Source: Margaritispora aquatica
Lineage: Eukaryota > Ascomycota > Leotiomycetes > Helotiales > Discinellaceae
Length of the DNA: 64,000 nt
Direction of reading: 5' to 3'
Assembly: GCA_007644065.1 (NCBI GenBank)
Contig: VJWN01000023.1
Location: 482,251 to 546,250, forward strand
The notes beneath the pieces were generated by a model. The model saw nothing but the letters and a program-made list of their open reading frames with translations, was not told the origin of the DNA and did no database searches. The position numbers and the translations under genes were made by a program. This document shows positions 10,972 to 22,426 of this stretch, in pieces. Every line of letters begins with the position of its first letter. The first letter of the stretch is position 1.

Positions 10972-12803
10972 TTAACCCATCTCCTCATCCTCCATTGCCT
11001 CTCGCACGCACCTCTCACAACAACATCCATCCGGCAACCAACCCAGCAGCTCTTCAGCTCTCTCCCAAGCTTTCATATTTTGTTTCCCTGGGCCTTTGAA
11101 GAAGACATAGCTCGTGAAGACTTCCTCCCCCTTTTTGATATCCCTCAAAGCTCGGTAAACACAACGAGAAGAGCCGAAGGAAGCCTGTATAAACATACTT
11201 TCTGGATTACAGGTGTGGTTGAAGAACGAATACATCGGGTCGATATGTGCGCAAAACTCGGACTCGTTGATGTAGTTGTTGTCTATGCGGTGCCTGTACA
11301 ATGTTAGTGGTTCAATGCGAAGCAGAGCATGATACCCGGAAAGGATGAACGTAAATAGAAACACCTACCAAAGATTCTCTAACACCCAAGCATCAAATCT
11401 CAAGTCAGCAAAAACATCCACACCAAGTCGCTGAAGAATTTTGACCGGTTCGACGACTCTACCTCGGAAATTCCAGTTCACAGCAAGGTCACTCTGATAC
11501 TGAGGAGCTAGTCTCGCAAAATTGGGGTTCTCCAAGGGATGGGATCCACCTGTTTTGCAAACAGCTAGCATTCTCAGCCAGATCAAACTGCAAAATGGAG
11601 GGTTCGCATCGTCACAGAAATTCATGTATGGAGCTTTGGCAGCTTTCTCGTAGAGATAAGCGAAATCCTTACCACAAAGCGCTCCATGGTATGATTTCTG
11701 GGCAATATCTTGGCATTTAGGTCCGCAGAAGCGAAGTGCTGGGCAGCAAGGAAATTCGACTGTGCCGTTTCCAAGTCGACCAAAGCAATTGTAGCATGCT
11801 GCGCCACTCATCCGGTTACATTTAACAGTCAAGCAACCTTGTGAGTCGAGTATGAAATCCCCTGCTTTGATATTACGAGTTGCAAAAATTCCAAAGCAGT
11901 TGATTCCGAGAGGAGACTTCTTGACTTCAAGCATGCCACGCGAGCACACCCCCATTTTGCGACTCGCTTCTAGAATGACTTGGTCACTTCGAATAGAGAA
12001 CCTCTCGGGAATCCAGGGATATGGGTTGCGCAGCTGTCGACCAGCATCACCGGTCATTGATATCTCCTGTACGACTCCGGTTGACATGTTTCTGCTGACA
12101 AACCACTGTTCAAGCTCGGATTTAGCGGCAAGGATGAGAGGATCCGTCGGATATGCAAGCAAAGCCTGTTCACATATCTCTTTGACGTCAAAGCAAGCAC
12201 GGAGAAGACATAATGCATCGATCAGGAGTTGGTAGCTTCGGTAGCTGTATTAGCACCCGGCTGCGGTATAATGGAAGAGAATGCAGCTTACGCTTCTAAG
12301 CGTTCCTGGAAGAGAGCCCCCACCACCAGGAAGCTAACCATGTCATATGTGAAGTCCTTCCATGTACCCTGTTCGGATCAGCACCAAGTTCGTACACAAT
12401 GTCTAGCGCTTGATGTTACCTTCTTCCAACTTCCGCTCCACTGAACCATCCCAAATTGTAACCAAACCTCGTCACCTAGTTGGCCTTTCCTCTGGAGCGC
12501 TGCATCACAAAGCAGTATTGCTTTATGGGCATCCGAAGCTGCCAGCTCAGGGAAGCCCAGCTTGATAAGCGTTTCCGCCCGAGTTCGCCAGCCAGTTGGA
12601 TTGTATGGCAGTCCAGATATTCGCTTTGTTTGGCTTCGTAGCTGCTTTTGAAGCTTGATCAAATCCTGTGAACTTCAGAGTCAGCGGGATGAATTAGTCC
12701 GTCCCCCGAGGTGATGACAACTTGCCTTGATAGTTGGTACAGGCCATTCTGGTGCCAGGCTTGAATTGATGGAGGGCTTCCAGATAGCCCACTTGTGATC
12801 CAT
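10972..12803 (-). CDS. TPR-MYND-SET protein (SMYD-like lysine methyltransferase family)
   Basis: Five exons fit in phase: 12803-12726, 12665-12420, 12368-12292, 12244-11369 and 11293-10972, giving 532 aa. Intron 1 is a GC-AG intron (GCAAGT ... CACAG). The N-terminus carries a TPR-like helical pair (NPTGWRTRAETLIKLGFPEL and AASDAHKAILLCDAAL). The SET domain begins near residue 246 (GINCFGIFATRNIKAGDFIL), is split by a MYND-like zinc cluster at about 284-324 (CYNCFGRLGNG, PCCPALRFCGPKC, HGALC), and resumes with YSFFNHTCNPES and KKGEEVFTSYVFF. A post-SET Cys cluster (GCCCERC) follows. SET-split-by-MYND is the SMYD plan; these enzymes methylate lysines using SAM. The usual NHSC/NHSCxPN motif is NHTCNPE here, so activity is plausible but unproven. 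Start ATG 12803 was chosen because an in-frame TGA lies just upstream. Confidence 0.85.
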
Positions 12804-13561
12804 CGTGAAGTTATCCTCGAGGCAACACTGTCAAGACGTAGTACTTGAATCAAAGATGCGAAGTGATCGACTGGATTTGAATTGATTGTCTGTAGAACGA
12901 GGTGATCAAAGTACAATTGTGCGGATGTTTGCTGGTAGAAGACTTTGAGGCAGGTACAAAGTGGATTGAAATAGAAAGTCGCACTACAACCTATGTTCAG
13001 ATGGTCAAGAGTGTGTCGGCGCTTGAATAATTTATGTTCATTGATCAAATTACAGTAGTTCGAGATCTAAAGCACAAGATCGGGAGGTAGTCCCAAGCTA
13101 TTCGCCTTTATCAACAAGATATTTCAAGTGAACCAAACTAAAAGGACAAGCCAGGAGGTCATCGTGAAGCTTGCCACAACCAATTTACATCAATTAAAAG
13201 AGCATGGAAACGTCGCCACAAAAATTAGAAGACGCTTTGCTTATTCCAAGAACTACTGGAACCGATAGCGAGAGGCCATCTCCCCAAGACGGCTCCTGAA
13301 CATGACACGACATCAAAGTATGCAATCCGCAGAGCAAATGCCGTGGTAAACTAGACACCATAAAAAGAGAACGATATAGCAGCCACTTCTCGCAAAGTGC
13401 AGGAGACATTGGTTTTCAATCCGATTCAAACAAGTTTATTGTTGATCAGTGCTACCAAACAATTACAACCGAATAACACAACCCTGGGAATCCTTGCTCA
13501 TAAACGTTAAATCAACCATCAACCATACATCCATAAAATTACATCACTGCCGTGCAGCAAT
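12804..13561. other. Intergenic region
   Basis: It lies upstream of the SET gene and downstream of the 258-aa gene. Minus-strand ORFs at 13048-12659 and 13409-13194 partly overlap spliced exons or lack context. I see no gene. Confidence 0.4.
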
Positions 13562-14389
13562 CTAGTGCTTGTGGTGTAGCTTGGCCTTGATCTTATCCTT
13601 CAAGCTCAACTTCTCTTTGCCCTCCTTCGTCTCACTCCCGCTTCCACTGTCCTCGCCAGTCCCAACCGCACCAGCATTCTCCTTTGCGGCCGTTGGTATG
13701 ATAGGCTCTGAAGGTGTCTCTTTCTTTAATGTCGTAGCTGTACTCGTCTCTGGCAGGATTGACTCCACAGGTGTATCCTTCTTCAGCGTCGTGGCTGTTG
13801 TCTCGGGAACCTCTGCCTCGCTTACATTGACATCATCAACTGTCGTCGTTCCTGGAATTTGGCTGCCTCCAGCTCCCTTTATAGCGGTTGTCGAGGCGCC
13901 AGCATCTGGTGATGGGGTGGACTCTACATCCTCTTTCAGTTTTGAGACGAATGGTGTAGGCTTGACTATTGATTCTGCCTTTTCCTTCACTTTCTCTGTT
14001 GTAGATGTTGGTGCGGTTGTGGATGTCGATGTGGATGGTATAGCAGGAAGCTCTTTGTTTGTCTCGATATTCTCGTTTGCAACAGGTGCTTCACCTGCTG
14101 GTCTCAATGGCAGAACTTTCGTTGTCTCGAGGACTGAGTCTGTTTTTGCTGTTGATGGCTCTGCTCTTTGGTCAGCATTTCATATAACTGGAGAGAGTTA
14201 GAGAGACAACTCACCATCATTTCCCTTATCGAATGGCTCCCCCTTCTCCACATCACCCTGAACACCAGAAAGAGGTTCCTGTCCTGGTGTCTCATTCTCG
14301 GTCTTTGCGACACCTCCCTCGGTTGTCTTCTCGGGCTCGCCCCAGATGGCCTTGGAGGCTGCGGCTGCGAGGTTGTTTACTGTCTCCAT
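13562..14389 (-). CDS. Low-complexity stress-type protein ending LKDKIKAKLHHKH
   Basis: Two exons, 14389-14215 and 14163-13562 (258 aa). The intron is GTGAGT ... AAAGAG, chosen over the nearer AAAG because only it keeps phase. The start METVNNLAAAASKAIWGE and the basic C-terminal helix SLKDKIKAKLHHKH are familiar from small conserved Ascomycota proteins. The middle is a Thr/Ser/Glu/Pro-rich disordered tract with imperfect internal repeats (TTATTLKKDTPVESILPETS and TATTLKKETPSEPIIP). There is no signal peptide or membrane helix. The composition suggests an intrinsically disordered, dehydrin-like or membrane-associated stress protein; function unproven. Confidence 0.7.
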
Positions 14390-15243
14390 GTTTGGTTCTG
14401 GTTTGCTATTTGGTTTGATGTTCGGTTTACTGATTGATCGAGTGTTTGTTTATTTGCAAGTGAATTGTGAATGGAACCGGATATTTGGTATAGAGAAAAA
14501 AGAGTGAGACCAAATGGAACAGGAAGACTTTATACTTCCACAACAAAGACGCAGAATACTTGCCAGCTTGCTTACGACCCTAGTGCCGATCGACCCTGAC
14601 GTCTTTGCATCTAACTTTCTGTTGGAAGCAAGTAACTAGGTGCTTCTCGTTGATCACATCTGACTGGCTCACGCTTCCCACTCGGAGAGCTCTCGCCACA
14701 GGTTCCTTGATTTAGTCCCCGCAATCTAGGATCACGCATTCTTTCTCGCGCCTGTATTCAAGTTCCAACAAAGCAATTGGTATTCGTTAAACGATTGCAT
14801 GGAATAAGAAATGCAGAGAATGTCGAAAATACGGGTGTTGTCCGGAAACAACGTTTGGCACAATGACGTGGGGCGAAATCGACGTCATCGATCCCGTCCT
14901 CCTGCTGTCCCCACGTTTGGCGGCGAGCTGCAAGAAAGGGGGCCGAGGCCAATATGTCTGTTCCAAAAATATCCTCAGCACTAGCAAAGCCAACATGTGT
15001 ACAATTATCAGATTACGAGCAAGACCATATCTACCTTCAATGGTCAAAAGTAAGAAAAATCACAAACAAGCTGTCAACGATCCAATCATTCATGCCATCC
15101 AATGTATGCACCAACCAGACCCAAAGCGCTCATGCAAATGTCAAACCAAAGTACTGTCCATGCCTCTCCTTTCAACACCTTGATGCGCCAAATTTAACCT
15201 CCTCTCCCTCGTTCGCTTGTTCTCATGCGTAGACCAAGGTTCT
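14390..15243. other. Intergenic region
   Basis: Promoter of the 258-aa gene on the left, and 3' flank of the GTPase gene on the right. ORFs on both strands at 14758-15232 are short, overlap each other and lack protein-like wording. No gene seen. Confidence 0.4.
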
Positions 15244-17271
15244 CTAAGTCCCGGATGCAGGAACACTGGCTGGCTCAACACCCTTTCCACTGCCCCCAAC
15301 TGTCTCAGCAGCTCCAGCAGCTCCAGCAGTTGTGGCCGTTCCCTCGTTGCTATTTTCAACAGCAGCATTCGGGTTCAAAGGTTTGTTGTAGTCATATCCA
15401 ACACTCTTGACAATACCAAGTCCTTTTGTCCTACCCTCACGAAACAGTAATCGATCACCAGGGGCTAGATATTCAGGTCTCTGGACGAATCGGAAGGCAA
15501 CAAGTGCGCGATCACCTGTCCTGATGTACGAGCGGTCGATGTCGATGATGGCACAGGTCTGAGAAACTGGGCCTACGTGCAACATTGCTTGATACTTGGT
15601 CTTGATGGTGGTTGCGTGAGAAAGAATGAGTACTGGAAGGGTTAGTGGAATATTGACGTCGAATGGTGTCACGTACCTTCTGCTACAAACTCACGATACA
15701 CCTTTGGTGCGCTTTGTTCCAATTTTGGCAACACTACCATACCTTTCCGAACATCTTTCCGTCGTACTTTTTTCAACGCAAATGAAGCAGATTGCCCAGC
15801 TGAAGCAGCTGGCACAGGTATCCGTTTTCGTTCAATAGACCTGATACTAGTCGTTGTGAATTGCCCAAGGGAGTCAGGCCCAATAAGTACAGTATCTCCT
15901 GTATGAACGACACCACTTTTGATGATGCCAGAAACCACAGTTCCGACGAAAGGTACAGAGAAGGTATCATTGACGTGGAACTCGAAAGGGGCTTCCGCAT
16001 CATAATGCCCGTGGTGAGGCAGGATGTTTAAGAATGTTCGTACCAGATCCAGGGACTCGCCAGTGACATTAGAAACCTGAAAGATGGGGCAGATACGCTG
16101 AGACACAAATTGAGTAGCAGTATTGATACACTCCTCGCGATTCTTGATGAAGATCGGTATTTTCCTCGCCCCAGGCGATTTCAGAATACGAGTGATCTGT
16201 TGGATGGTCTGTTCCAAAATCTGAGGAGGACAAATATCGATTTTAGTGACCACTACCATGACTGGCACATTCAATGCCAAGGCAATTCCAAGATGTTCTT
16301 TACTCATGCCAATCAACCCATTGTTCGCAGCCACCATGAGCAAACAGTAATTTGGGCTGGAAGAGAGAAGTCCAAAGACGGTGGTTCGCAGGTAACGTTC
16401 ATGCCCAGCTAAATCAGTGAAAGTGATGACTTTCGCAGATCGTTTTCCGATTTCCTCCCAGGACAGTTTCCTTCCTGGGACTTCAGCTGTGATGACTTTG
16501 CCTAATGTGTCAAACCCCATGATTTCCATTCCCACCGAACTGGTTCGACCACTCTCAATCTCGTGCTTGTGTCGGAAGAGGTTAACTCGAGCCTTTCCTC
16601 GTCCATCATCAAGACCACCCTTCACTAGCACGCCCAGCATGGTACTTTTTCCGGCATCGACATTACCAACCACTGCGATTCTAGTTTCGATAACCTCCTC
16701 AACGGTTGCTGGATGTTGTCTGATCAATATTTTCCCACTGCAATCCTTCTCTTTTTCCGCTGTAGCACTAGGTGCCTCTTCCTCGCCACCTACGTGTTTG
16801 GTCAACAGGATTTGGCAATCGGCCTTGACTTTCTTGGCGGCTTCTCGTAATCTTTTCATCGCAATGTCCCATTCATCTTTCGTCAATGCCATCGAGTCTC
16901 CATTGTTCTCGAATCCAATCTCGAATACTGTTTCTCCATGCCCTTCGGCCATGCGAGTATCCAGCAGCGCAACAAGCTTGTCCAACGCATCTTTGTCATT
17001 TGAAAGGAGGATTTCTTTTAGCCGTACTACAGGAGAGTCATCGGAAAGGTTGAGAGAATTTAGAATGTCAAGTTCGGCATGGTCTTCGTTGGAAGCTACA
17101 GATGTGGGAGCGGTGGATGGGTATCGTAATTTCTGTTGCTTCTCCACGTAATCCGCGAATTCACTAAGCGCCTGAAACAATTATCAGCAAAAGTTTCAGC
17201 CCTATGTAGAAGAAGCATACTGTTTCTCCTTTCCGTCGCTCATGGGGGAGCTGTTTCAATTTAGAGGCCAT
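15244..17271 (-). CDS. GTPBP1/2-family translational GTPase
   Basis: Three exons: 17271-17221, 17171-15677 and 15632-15244 (644 aa); donors GTATGC and GTACGT, acceptors TTTCAG and TTCCAG. The start MASKLKQLPHERRKGET is followed by an acidic helical N-terminal region. Then comes an EF-Tu-like G domain: G1 GNVDAGKST at ~186-194, a switch region with SSVGMEIMGFD, G3 DLAGHERY at ~270-277 and G4 TKID at ~326. Two beta-barrel domains follow (VPFVGTVVSGIIKSGVVHTG, GPVSQTCAIIDIDRSYIRTG, RALVAFRFVQRPEYLAPGDR), including a typical LLFREGRTKGLGIVK. This is the GTPBP1/GTPBP2 branch of translational GTPases related to eRF3/EF1A/HBS1, linked to ribosome rescue and mRNA decay. The C-terminal 40 residues are Ala/Gly-rich and coded by CAG/CTC repeats (15297-15335). 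Confidence 0.93.
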
Positions 17272-17839
17272 GGTGGGGCAATCGAGTCGATGTCGAATAC
17301 CAAGTTAAAGTGTTTGGTATCCGTACTTTCATTTGTTTTTAGGTGGTAGGTAAACAAGACTGCGAAGGAATGGGGATTAAAGGAAAGGTATATGATCCAA
17401 TGCTGGAGTGATCAAGAAAGGGTAATGTATTGTTCATATAGGGTGCATAAGGTGACGGATGACTCGCTCGGTCTGGGGAAGAGGAGAGAGCTTTATCGAT
17501 AAGCGGCTATGATTCACGCCACGGAAGAGTCAACGAAAGAGTCAACACCACCAGCTGCACAATTTGGACGCACGTTTCAATCCTTCAGAAGAAGTCTTCG
17601 CGGGAAACATGACTTGCACATGGAATGTCATGGAATGGATTTTGGCTGATTTTGGTCGCATTTGCGTCATGACTTCTGGTCCGCTTTTGTGTGTGTGGTA
17701 TCAAACTCATGTCCCCAAACTTCTCGTCTGCTCCCATTCAACCTGCCAGTAGTCCAGCTTGGAGCTCCTGTACCGTCCATCTGCGTCGCTTTCCTTCGAT
17801 ATACTTTGAGTATGTATCATTCCAGCTAGGTAATGCCGT
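17272..17839. other. Gap between a minus-strand gene start and the LSM3 3' end
   Basis: Contains the promoter of the GTPase gene. Small ORFs at 17564-17900 (+) overlap the LSM3 last exon antisense. No gene seen. Confidence 0.4.
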
Positions 17840-18306
17840 TCATGACGATATTTGTGGAGAGATCAGGACAACGCTGTCGCCTATGGTAAAGTTAGAATAG
17901 ACATCGGGAAACATCCAGCAGAACAAGAACAGGAGATTCCCACGTACCTCTAACAAACAACATCTCTGATTTCTTGTGAATAGTCTACAGCACAATGTTA
18001 AAAGAGCTCTTCAATATGCGCCGAGGCCTCGGGCTTCCCCACCTTCAAGACTTCTTCCTCGTCCTCATCCTCCTCCATCACGTATATCGTCTCCTCCACA
18101 TCTCCCAGAACCAAGTTGCAATGACTGTCATATGCCTAGATTCGTCAGTCCGCAGAGTCGTCCATCAAGAGCAAAAAACATACGTGTAGCCTGCCCTTGA
18201 GTTCCCTGTCCCCTCGCAGCTTCACAAATACAATCTCATCCAGGCAAAGGCGCACAAGGTCGAGAGGCTCCGCGAGAGCGGAGGCTCCATCATCTACATC
18301 TGCCAT
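17840..18306 (-). CDS. LSM3: U6 snRNA-associated LSm3
   Basis: Four exons in phase: 18306-18184, 18135-18043, 17984-17948 and 17880-17840 (97 aa). Intron donors are GTATGT, GTGGGG (weak) and GTACGT; acceptors are TCTAG, TGTAG and CATAG. Sm1 motif: [20 protein letters not shown] and [20 protein letters not shown]. Sm2 motif: [17 protein letters not shown]. An acidic loop ([10 protein letters not shown]) lies between them. LSm3 is a subunit of both the nuclear LSm2-8 ring, which binds the U6 3' end, and the cytoplasmic LSm1-7 decapping activator. The first exon alone would end early; only the four-exon model gives a full Sm2. The weak GTGGGG donor is forced by homology. Length matches the family (~90-100 aa). 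Confidence 0.95.
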
Positions 18307-19045
18307 ATCGTTTGAAATTGTATTGAGAGCGGTTGTTGGAAGGCAATCAATGATTTTGCGGCGGTTTGTTTGCAAACAAGGCGGGGGTTCTTCGGGTACT
18401 ACGCTTGGCAAGCGGTTTTGAGTTCAGCCTCGTCAAGGATTCTCAATACCCCACACATTTGATTGCATACGAAGTCGAATGCATTGTGAAATCATGTTTC
18501 ACTGCATATGCAATTTGCTTCCGAGGTTCTTTGATCTTTTGATCAGAGTTCAATTCACTGTTAGTATCTATTGCTTACCTCATTTGATCAGCAGGTTCAT
18601 AAGCAAGGTCTTTGTTGCTTTATCTCAAATTTTACAAGTTCAAGGAACTCTCTTCTCTTCGACAATAGAGCTCATTGGAAATCAAGAAGCCAGAATTGTT
18701 GTGAAGTGAGACGCACTGCCACGCATTGTAGACTTCAAAGAGGTATTCACACTCACATGCCAGCAGGGTGAGAAGTAAATAGCCTTTGGTCATAGCCGAT
18801 ATTTAGCGAGTGAGGTCAAAGGGGGGCAAGCGAGCAAAGGTGGGGCAGAATCTAGCTTTCCATCCCACTTCTGACCTCGCCCTGATGGAGATATACCATG
18901 TGTGATACTTAAATCAGTGTGGATATTCTGTTGAGTAAGGCTGCAAATAGATCTTTCAATTCCAATATCATAGTAGGAAAAAAAGTCCTCTAATGATATA
19001 TGGGAGCAGCATACACAAACCCCTTACTCATCACCACTTATCATC
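18307..19045. other. Divergent promoter region (LSM3 / FAD oxidase)
   Basis: Purine-rich run at 18812-18850 (ggtcaaaggggggcaagcg). The immediate upstream of the oxidase ATG is CA/CT-rich. No gene seen. Confidence 0.4.
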
Positions 19046-20425
19046 ATGGCTTCGCGCATCGAGCTCAATCAATCCATAATAATTGTAGGGGGAGGCACAT
19101 TTGGTTGCTCGACCGCTCTCCATCTCGCTAGGCGTGGCTATACCAGTGTCACAGTTTTGGATTCATACCCAGTTCCTTCACCAGTTTCGGCCGGCAACGA
19201 TGTGAATAAAATTATTGAAGAAGGTATCGCCCGAGTTTCATCACTTACAAGATCCAACATTTTCTTCGACACTACACTAATACAGGTAGGTCCTTTACAT
19301 CCCAAGATAACAGACGTCCTCTCTGTTAAACTAAAAACACTCGCCACCTACCCCTGGCTCCACGATCCCATCTTCGCACCATACTACCACCCAACAGGCT
19401 TTATAGTAAGTGCCCATACTCCCGATGGCATCATCCAGCTCAAGCACGACGAGAATGTCTATGAAGGAATGCCAGCCTCAGATTTCGAATATCTCGACTC
19501 GCCCGAAGCTTTTCGAAAGACGATGCCAGAAGGCGTCTTAACAGGTGACTTCCCAAACTGGAGAGGAGGTTGGAAGCGCAACAGAGCCGGTTGGGTCTTT
19601 GCTCGAGGAGCCTTAGTGAGTTGTGCAAACGAAGCCCGACGCTTAGGCGTGAAATTCATCACTGGGCCAGAAGGGGATGCAAAAAGGCTTCTCATAGAGA
19701 ATGACATTCTCCTTGGCGTCGAAGTGGTAACTGGCACCAAACACTTAGCCACAACAACCATTCTCGCAGCTGGAGCAGCAGCACCGCAACTTCTAGACAT
19801 GAAAGACCAGCTGCGTCCCACAGCTTGGACACTTGCGCACATCAAGCTTACACCTCAAGAGTGCGAAATGTACAAGAACCTACCTGTGCTATTCAACCTT
19901 GAGAGTGGTTTCTTTATGGAGCCCGACGCCGAGAAAGGCGAGCTGAAAATCTGTGATGAGCATCCTGGGTACACGAACTTCATCACTCCAGGCACCTCAG
20001 TCCCATTCGCAAAACACCAGATTCCCCTTGAAGCTGAAGTGCGAGTTCGGGAGTTCTTGCAGCACACTATGCCTCATCTTACTGAAAGAGAGTTGGCATT
20101 TGCGAGGATTTGTTGGTGTGCTGATACGCCTGATCGCAATTTTCTGATTGGGAGACATCCTGAGATTCAGAACTTGGTGCTGGCGGTCGGAGGGAGTGGG
20201 CATGGTTTTATGCACATCACTAGTGTTGGGGGAATTGTGGTTGATGCTTTGGAGGGTAAGATGGATGCGGAGTTTGAGCGAGCGTTTAGGTGGAGGCCTG
20301 AGACGGCAGTGCATAGGGATTGGAGTGATGTCCAGGGCAGGATGGGTGGTCCTAATCGGGTGATGGACTTTGGAAATGTTGGTGAGGGGGAATGGACGTG
20401 TATCATTGAGAAAGGAAATATCTAG
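19046..20425 (+). CDS. FAD-dependent oxidase, fructosyl-amino-acid oxidase (amadoriase) type
   Basis: Single exon, 459 aa, ATG in good context (atcatcATGgc). The N-terminal FAD-binding fold has IIIVGGGTFGCSTALHLARR (about 10-29) and an acidic residue at the end of the second strand (VTVLDSYPVPSP). SAGNDVNKII is the conserved block of the amadoriase/sarcosine-oxidase-like group. A FAD-attachment-region motif appears as RICWCADTPDRNFLIGRHP, and the C-terminal dinucleotide-side motif as LAVGGSGHGFMHITSVGGIV. Such enzymes oxidatively deglycate fructosyl amino acids, releasing H2O2 and a glucosone. The C-terminus (IEKGNI) is not a peroxisomal SKL-type signal, so a cytosolic location is likely. Substrate preference cannot be read from sequence. 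L-pipecolate or sarcosine oxidase is the alternative. Confidence 0.88.
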   Translation: MASRIELNQSIIIVGGGTFGCSTALHLARRGYTSVTVLDSYPVPSPVSAGNDVNKIIEEGIARVSSLTRSNIFFDTTLIQVGPLHPKITDVLSVKLKTLATYPWLHDPIFAPYYHPTGFIVSAHTPDGIIQLKHDENVYEGMPASDFEYLDSPEAFRKTMPEGVLTGDFPNWRGGWKRNRAGWVFARGALVSCANEARRLGVKFITGPEGDAKRLLIENDILLGVEVVTGTKHLATTTILAAGAAAPQLLDMKDQLRPTAWTLAHIKLTPQECEMYKNLPVLFNLESGFFMEPDAEKGELKICDEHPGYTNFITPGTSVPFAKHQIPLEAEVRVREFLQHTMPHLTERELAFARICWCADTPDRNFLIGRHPEIQNLVLAVGGSGHGFMHITSVGGIVVDALEGKMDAEFERAFRWRPETAVHRDWSDVQGRMGGPNRVMDFGNVGEGEWTCIIEKGNI

Positions 20426-20528
20426 GATTAAGATTAAATGATGATTTCAATTGCTATAGCATTTGGATGGAGTCACGTTGACAGAATCGCGAATGACTAT
20501 CATTCAAAGTGCATCTTCGTAGTATCGC

Positions 20529-22426
20529 TTAACTCGACAGCCACTCTTCCCACCAATAGTCCTCATCTGAGTCGAGTTTTGCGCGAAGCGCTTCAAGTCT
20601 CCGCTTGCCCTCCACTAACCTCTGCTGGTGCTCTTCTTCCATGAGAGCTAACTGTCGTGCGAACACATCATTCCTAGCCCATTCCCTACATCTATTTGCA
20701 TTCTTCTTTGTTTTTCCTTTCTCCTTCTTCCTTGGCATTGGTGAAGATTCAGGGAAGGCAAATTCTTCACTCCACCAATCAGACACTCGTTCTTCGTCTT
20801 GAGCTAACTGTCTTTTCACATTGGGTCTGCCAACCCTCGGTCGCTCATTAAATGGTATAGGCTCATTATACTTATATTCTCGTTCTTGATGCGGGTGTGG
20901 TAGGGGATGCTGTTTCTGGTATCTTGCGGCATCATTCATATGCGGGCTTTGAGTTTCACGGTCAACAAACTGTGGGCGAGGTGAAGGCCTCTTGAAGATG
21001 GCACAGATTAAAGCAATGAAGAATATTATCCATAAAATCCTCATTATACAATGAGCAGTACTGTGAACAGATTAGCTTCTGCTTGATTTGAAAGAAGTTC
21101 GGTAAAGTACTAACTCCATGTGTCTTCTGTCTGTTTGCCTCGTCATTTTGGGGGTTTGAGCCTCCTTGGGTGCTGTTAGGTTTACTGCAGCCATGCGAGT
21201 TGGTCTTGGTAGTGTAGGTGGATTCGGAGAACTAGGCCGAGGCATAGAATTCGGATATAAGATATGCGAAGTTGGCTGAGGAATTGATATCGTTTCCTCC
21301 TTCTCCTCGTTCATTTCATCGACCAAAGCGTTAAGCTCACTCATACTCGCTCTGTCCCACCAAGAAATGATATCTCTTTCTTTCTTGATCTTCTCGGGTG
21401 CTCTATATCCATTTCTCAGATCACCCCATGCCCAATTCTGTTCCGAAACCGACCCCGGTGGCGTTTTCAACTCAAATCTCACCTTCTTTGCTCTAAGTTG
21501 CACACCTTCGACCCAAACTTCAGCACTCGCTAGTAACCTCAGCTCATCATACCCTTCTCCCATTTCGTCGCCACAAGCAGCAATTATTGGCCAAGTCATA
21601 ACCTCAATTTTCTTCCCATCCGGCCAGTATGCACCGACATTATGTCTTAAGAGTTTGTGCACCTCGACCTCTGGCTCCCTTTCGCTCTTTACTACCAATT
21701 TATTAGATAGATTGTCGACAGTGCAAAACGCCATGTCACTCCTTTGCGTCCAGAATTTCTGGCCTATCATTTCAGCATCATAGTAGATTTTAGTGAGCAT
21801 TCTTGCACCATCATCCGTCAGCGGTCCCATGAGAGCACTAGCTGGGCCGCTGTAGAAGCGCTCTGCACGTTGAAGAGCAAGGTGGTTGAGACGGTCAGAC
21901 AACGGACCACCTGCAAGGAGGAGCTTTTCTTTATCATTTGTACTCAATCGAACAGTCTCTTGAAATAGCCGTAAAGTATCAGAGCGCCATCTGTTCGCTA
22001 ATTGCCTATCATCTACTTTATTTTAGTGTTTTTCACCTATCAATTTTAATACATAGAGGTGAAGAACCCACGCTTAATCTCATCATAAATCAACCTAAAC
22101 TTCTCATGCAACGGGAATGGTTCCGCAACAACATTTACACAGACATCGTGTGCTAACAGTGCCGACAATAAAACAGCTGGTCCATGAGTATTCTTCAAGC
22201 TCGACGGAATCCGATCTTTTTCAACCATAACATCATTCAATAGTGTTAATGATTGTACTGGCATTCGTGCAAAAAGATTGCTGATTGTTAATTCATCCTT
22301 GATAACGGATTCGGCCGTCCATCGTTGAATAGAAGTTTTAAGTGCTGCAAATAGACTGGCGAATGTCTCATCGGTGATATGGGGCCACCGATCATTGGAT
22401 ATGAAGCTTGGGATTGTGGTTTCCAT
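20529..22426 (-). CDS. Hypothetical 593-aa protein with one membrane helix
   Basis: Three exons join in phase: 22426-22053, 21990-21115 and 21060-20529. Introns: GTATTA ... AACAG, and GTTAGT ... GCTAATC ... CACAG. Without splicing, the third exon looks like a separate 171-aa gene starting MRILWIIFF, but the intron joins it cleanly to the upstream ORF. The N-terminal ~420 residues are soluble and mixed alpha/beta (METTIPSFISNDRWPHITDE, YSGPASALMGPLTDDGARML, WPIIAACGDEMGEGYDELRL, VRFELKTPPGSVSEQNWAWG). Then comes a single hydrophobic helix (RILWIIFFIALICAIFKR), then a charged Lys/Glu/Arg-rich tail (RKKEKGKTKKNANRCREWAR). I do not recognise the family. The plan suggests a tail-region-anchored protein with a basic coiled-coil end. 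Confidence 0.65.

Noticed and set aside
14758..15232. Overlapping ORFs on both strands
   Set aside because: Mutual shadows in an intergenic region; no protein-like wording.
16110..17151. Plus-strand ORFs antisense to the GTPase gene
   Set aside because: Shadows of a clearly identified coding strand.
20529..21044. Separate 171-aa gene starting MRILWIIFF
   Set aside because: A good intron (GTTAGT, GCTAATC, CACAG) joins this frame in phase to the upstream gene, so it is its last exon.
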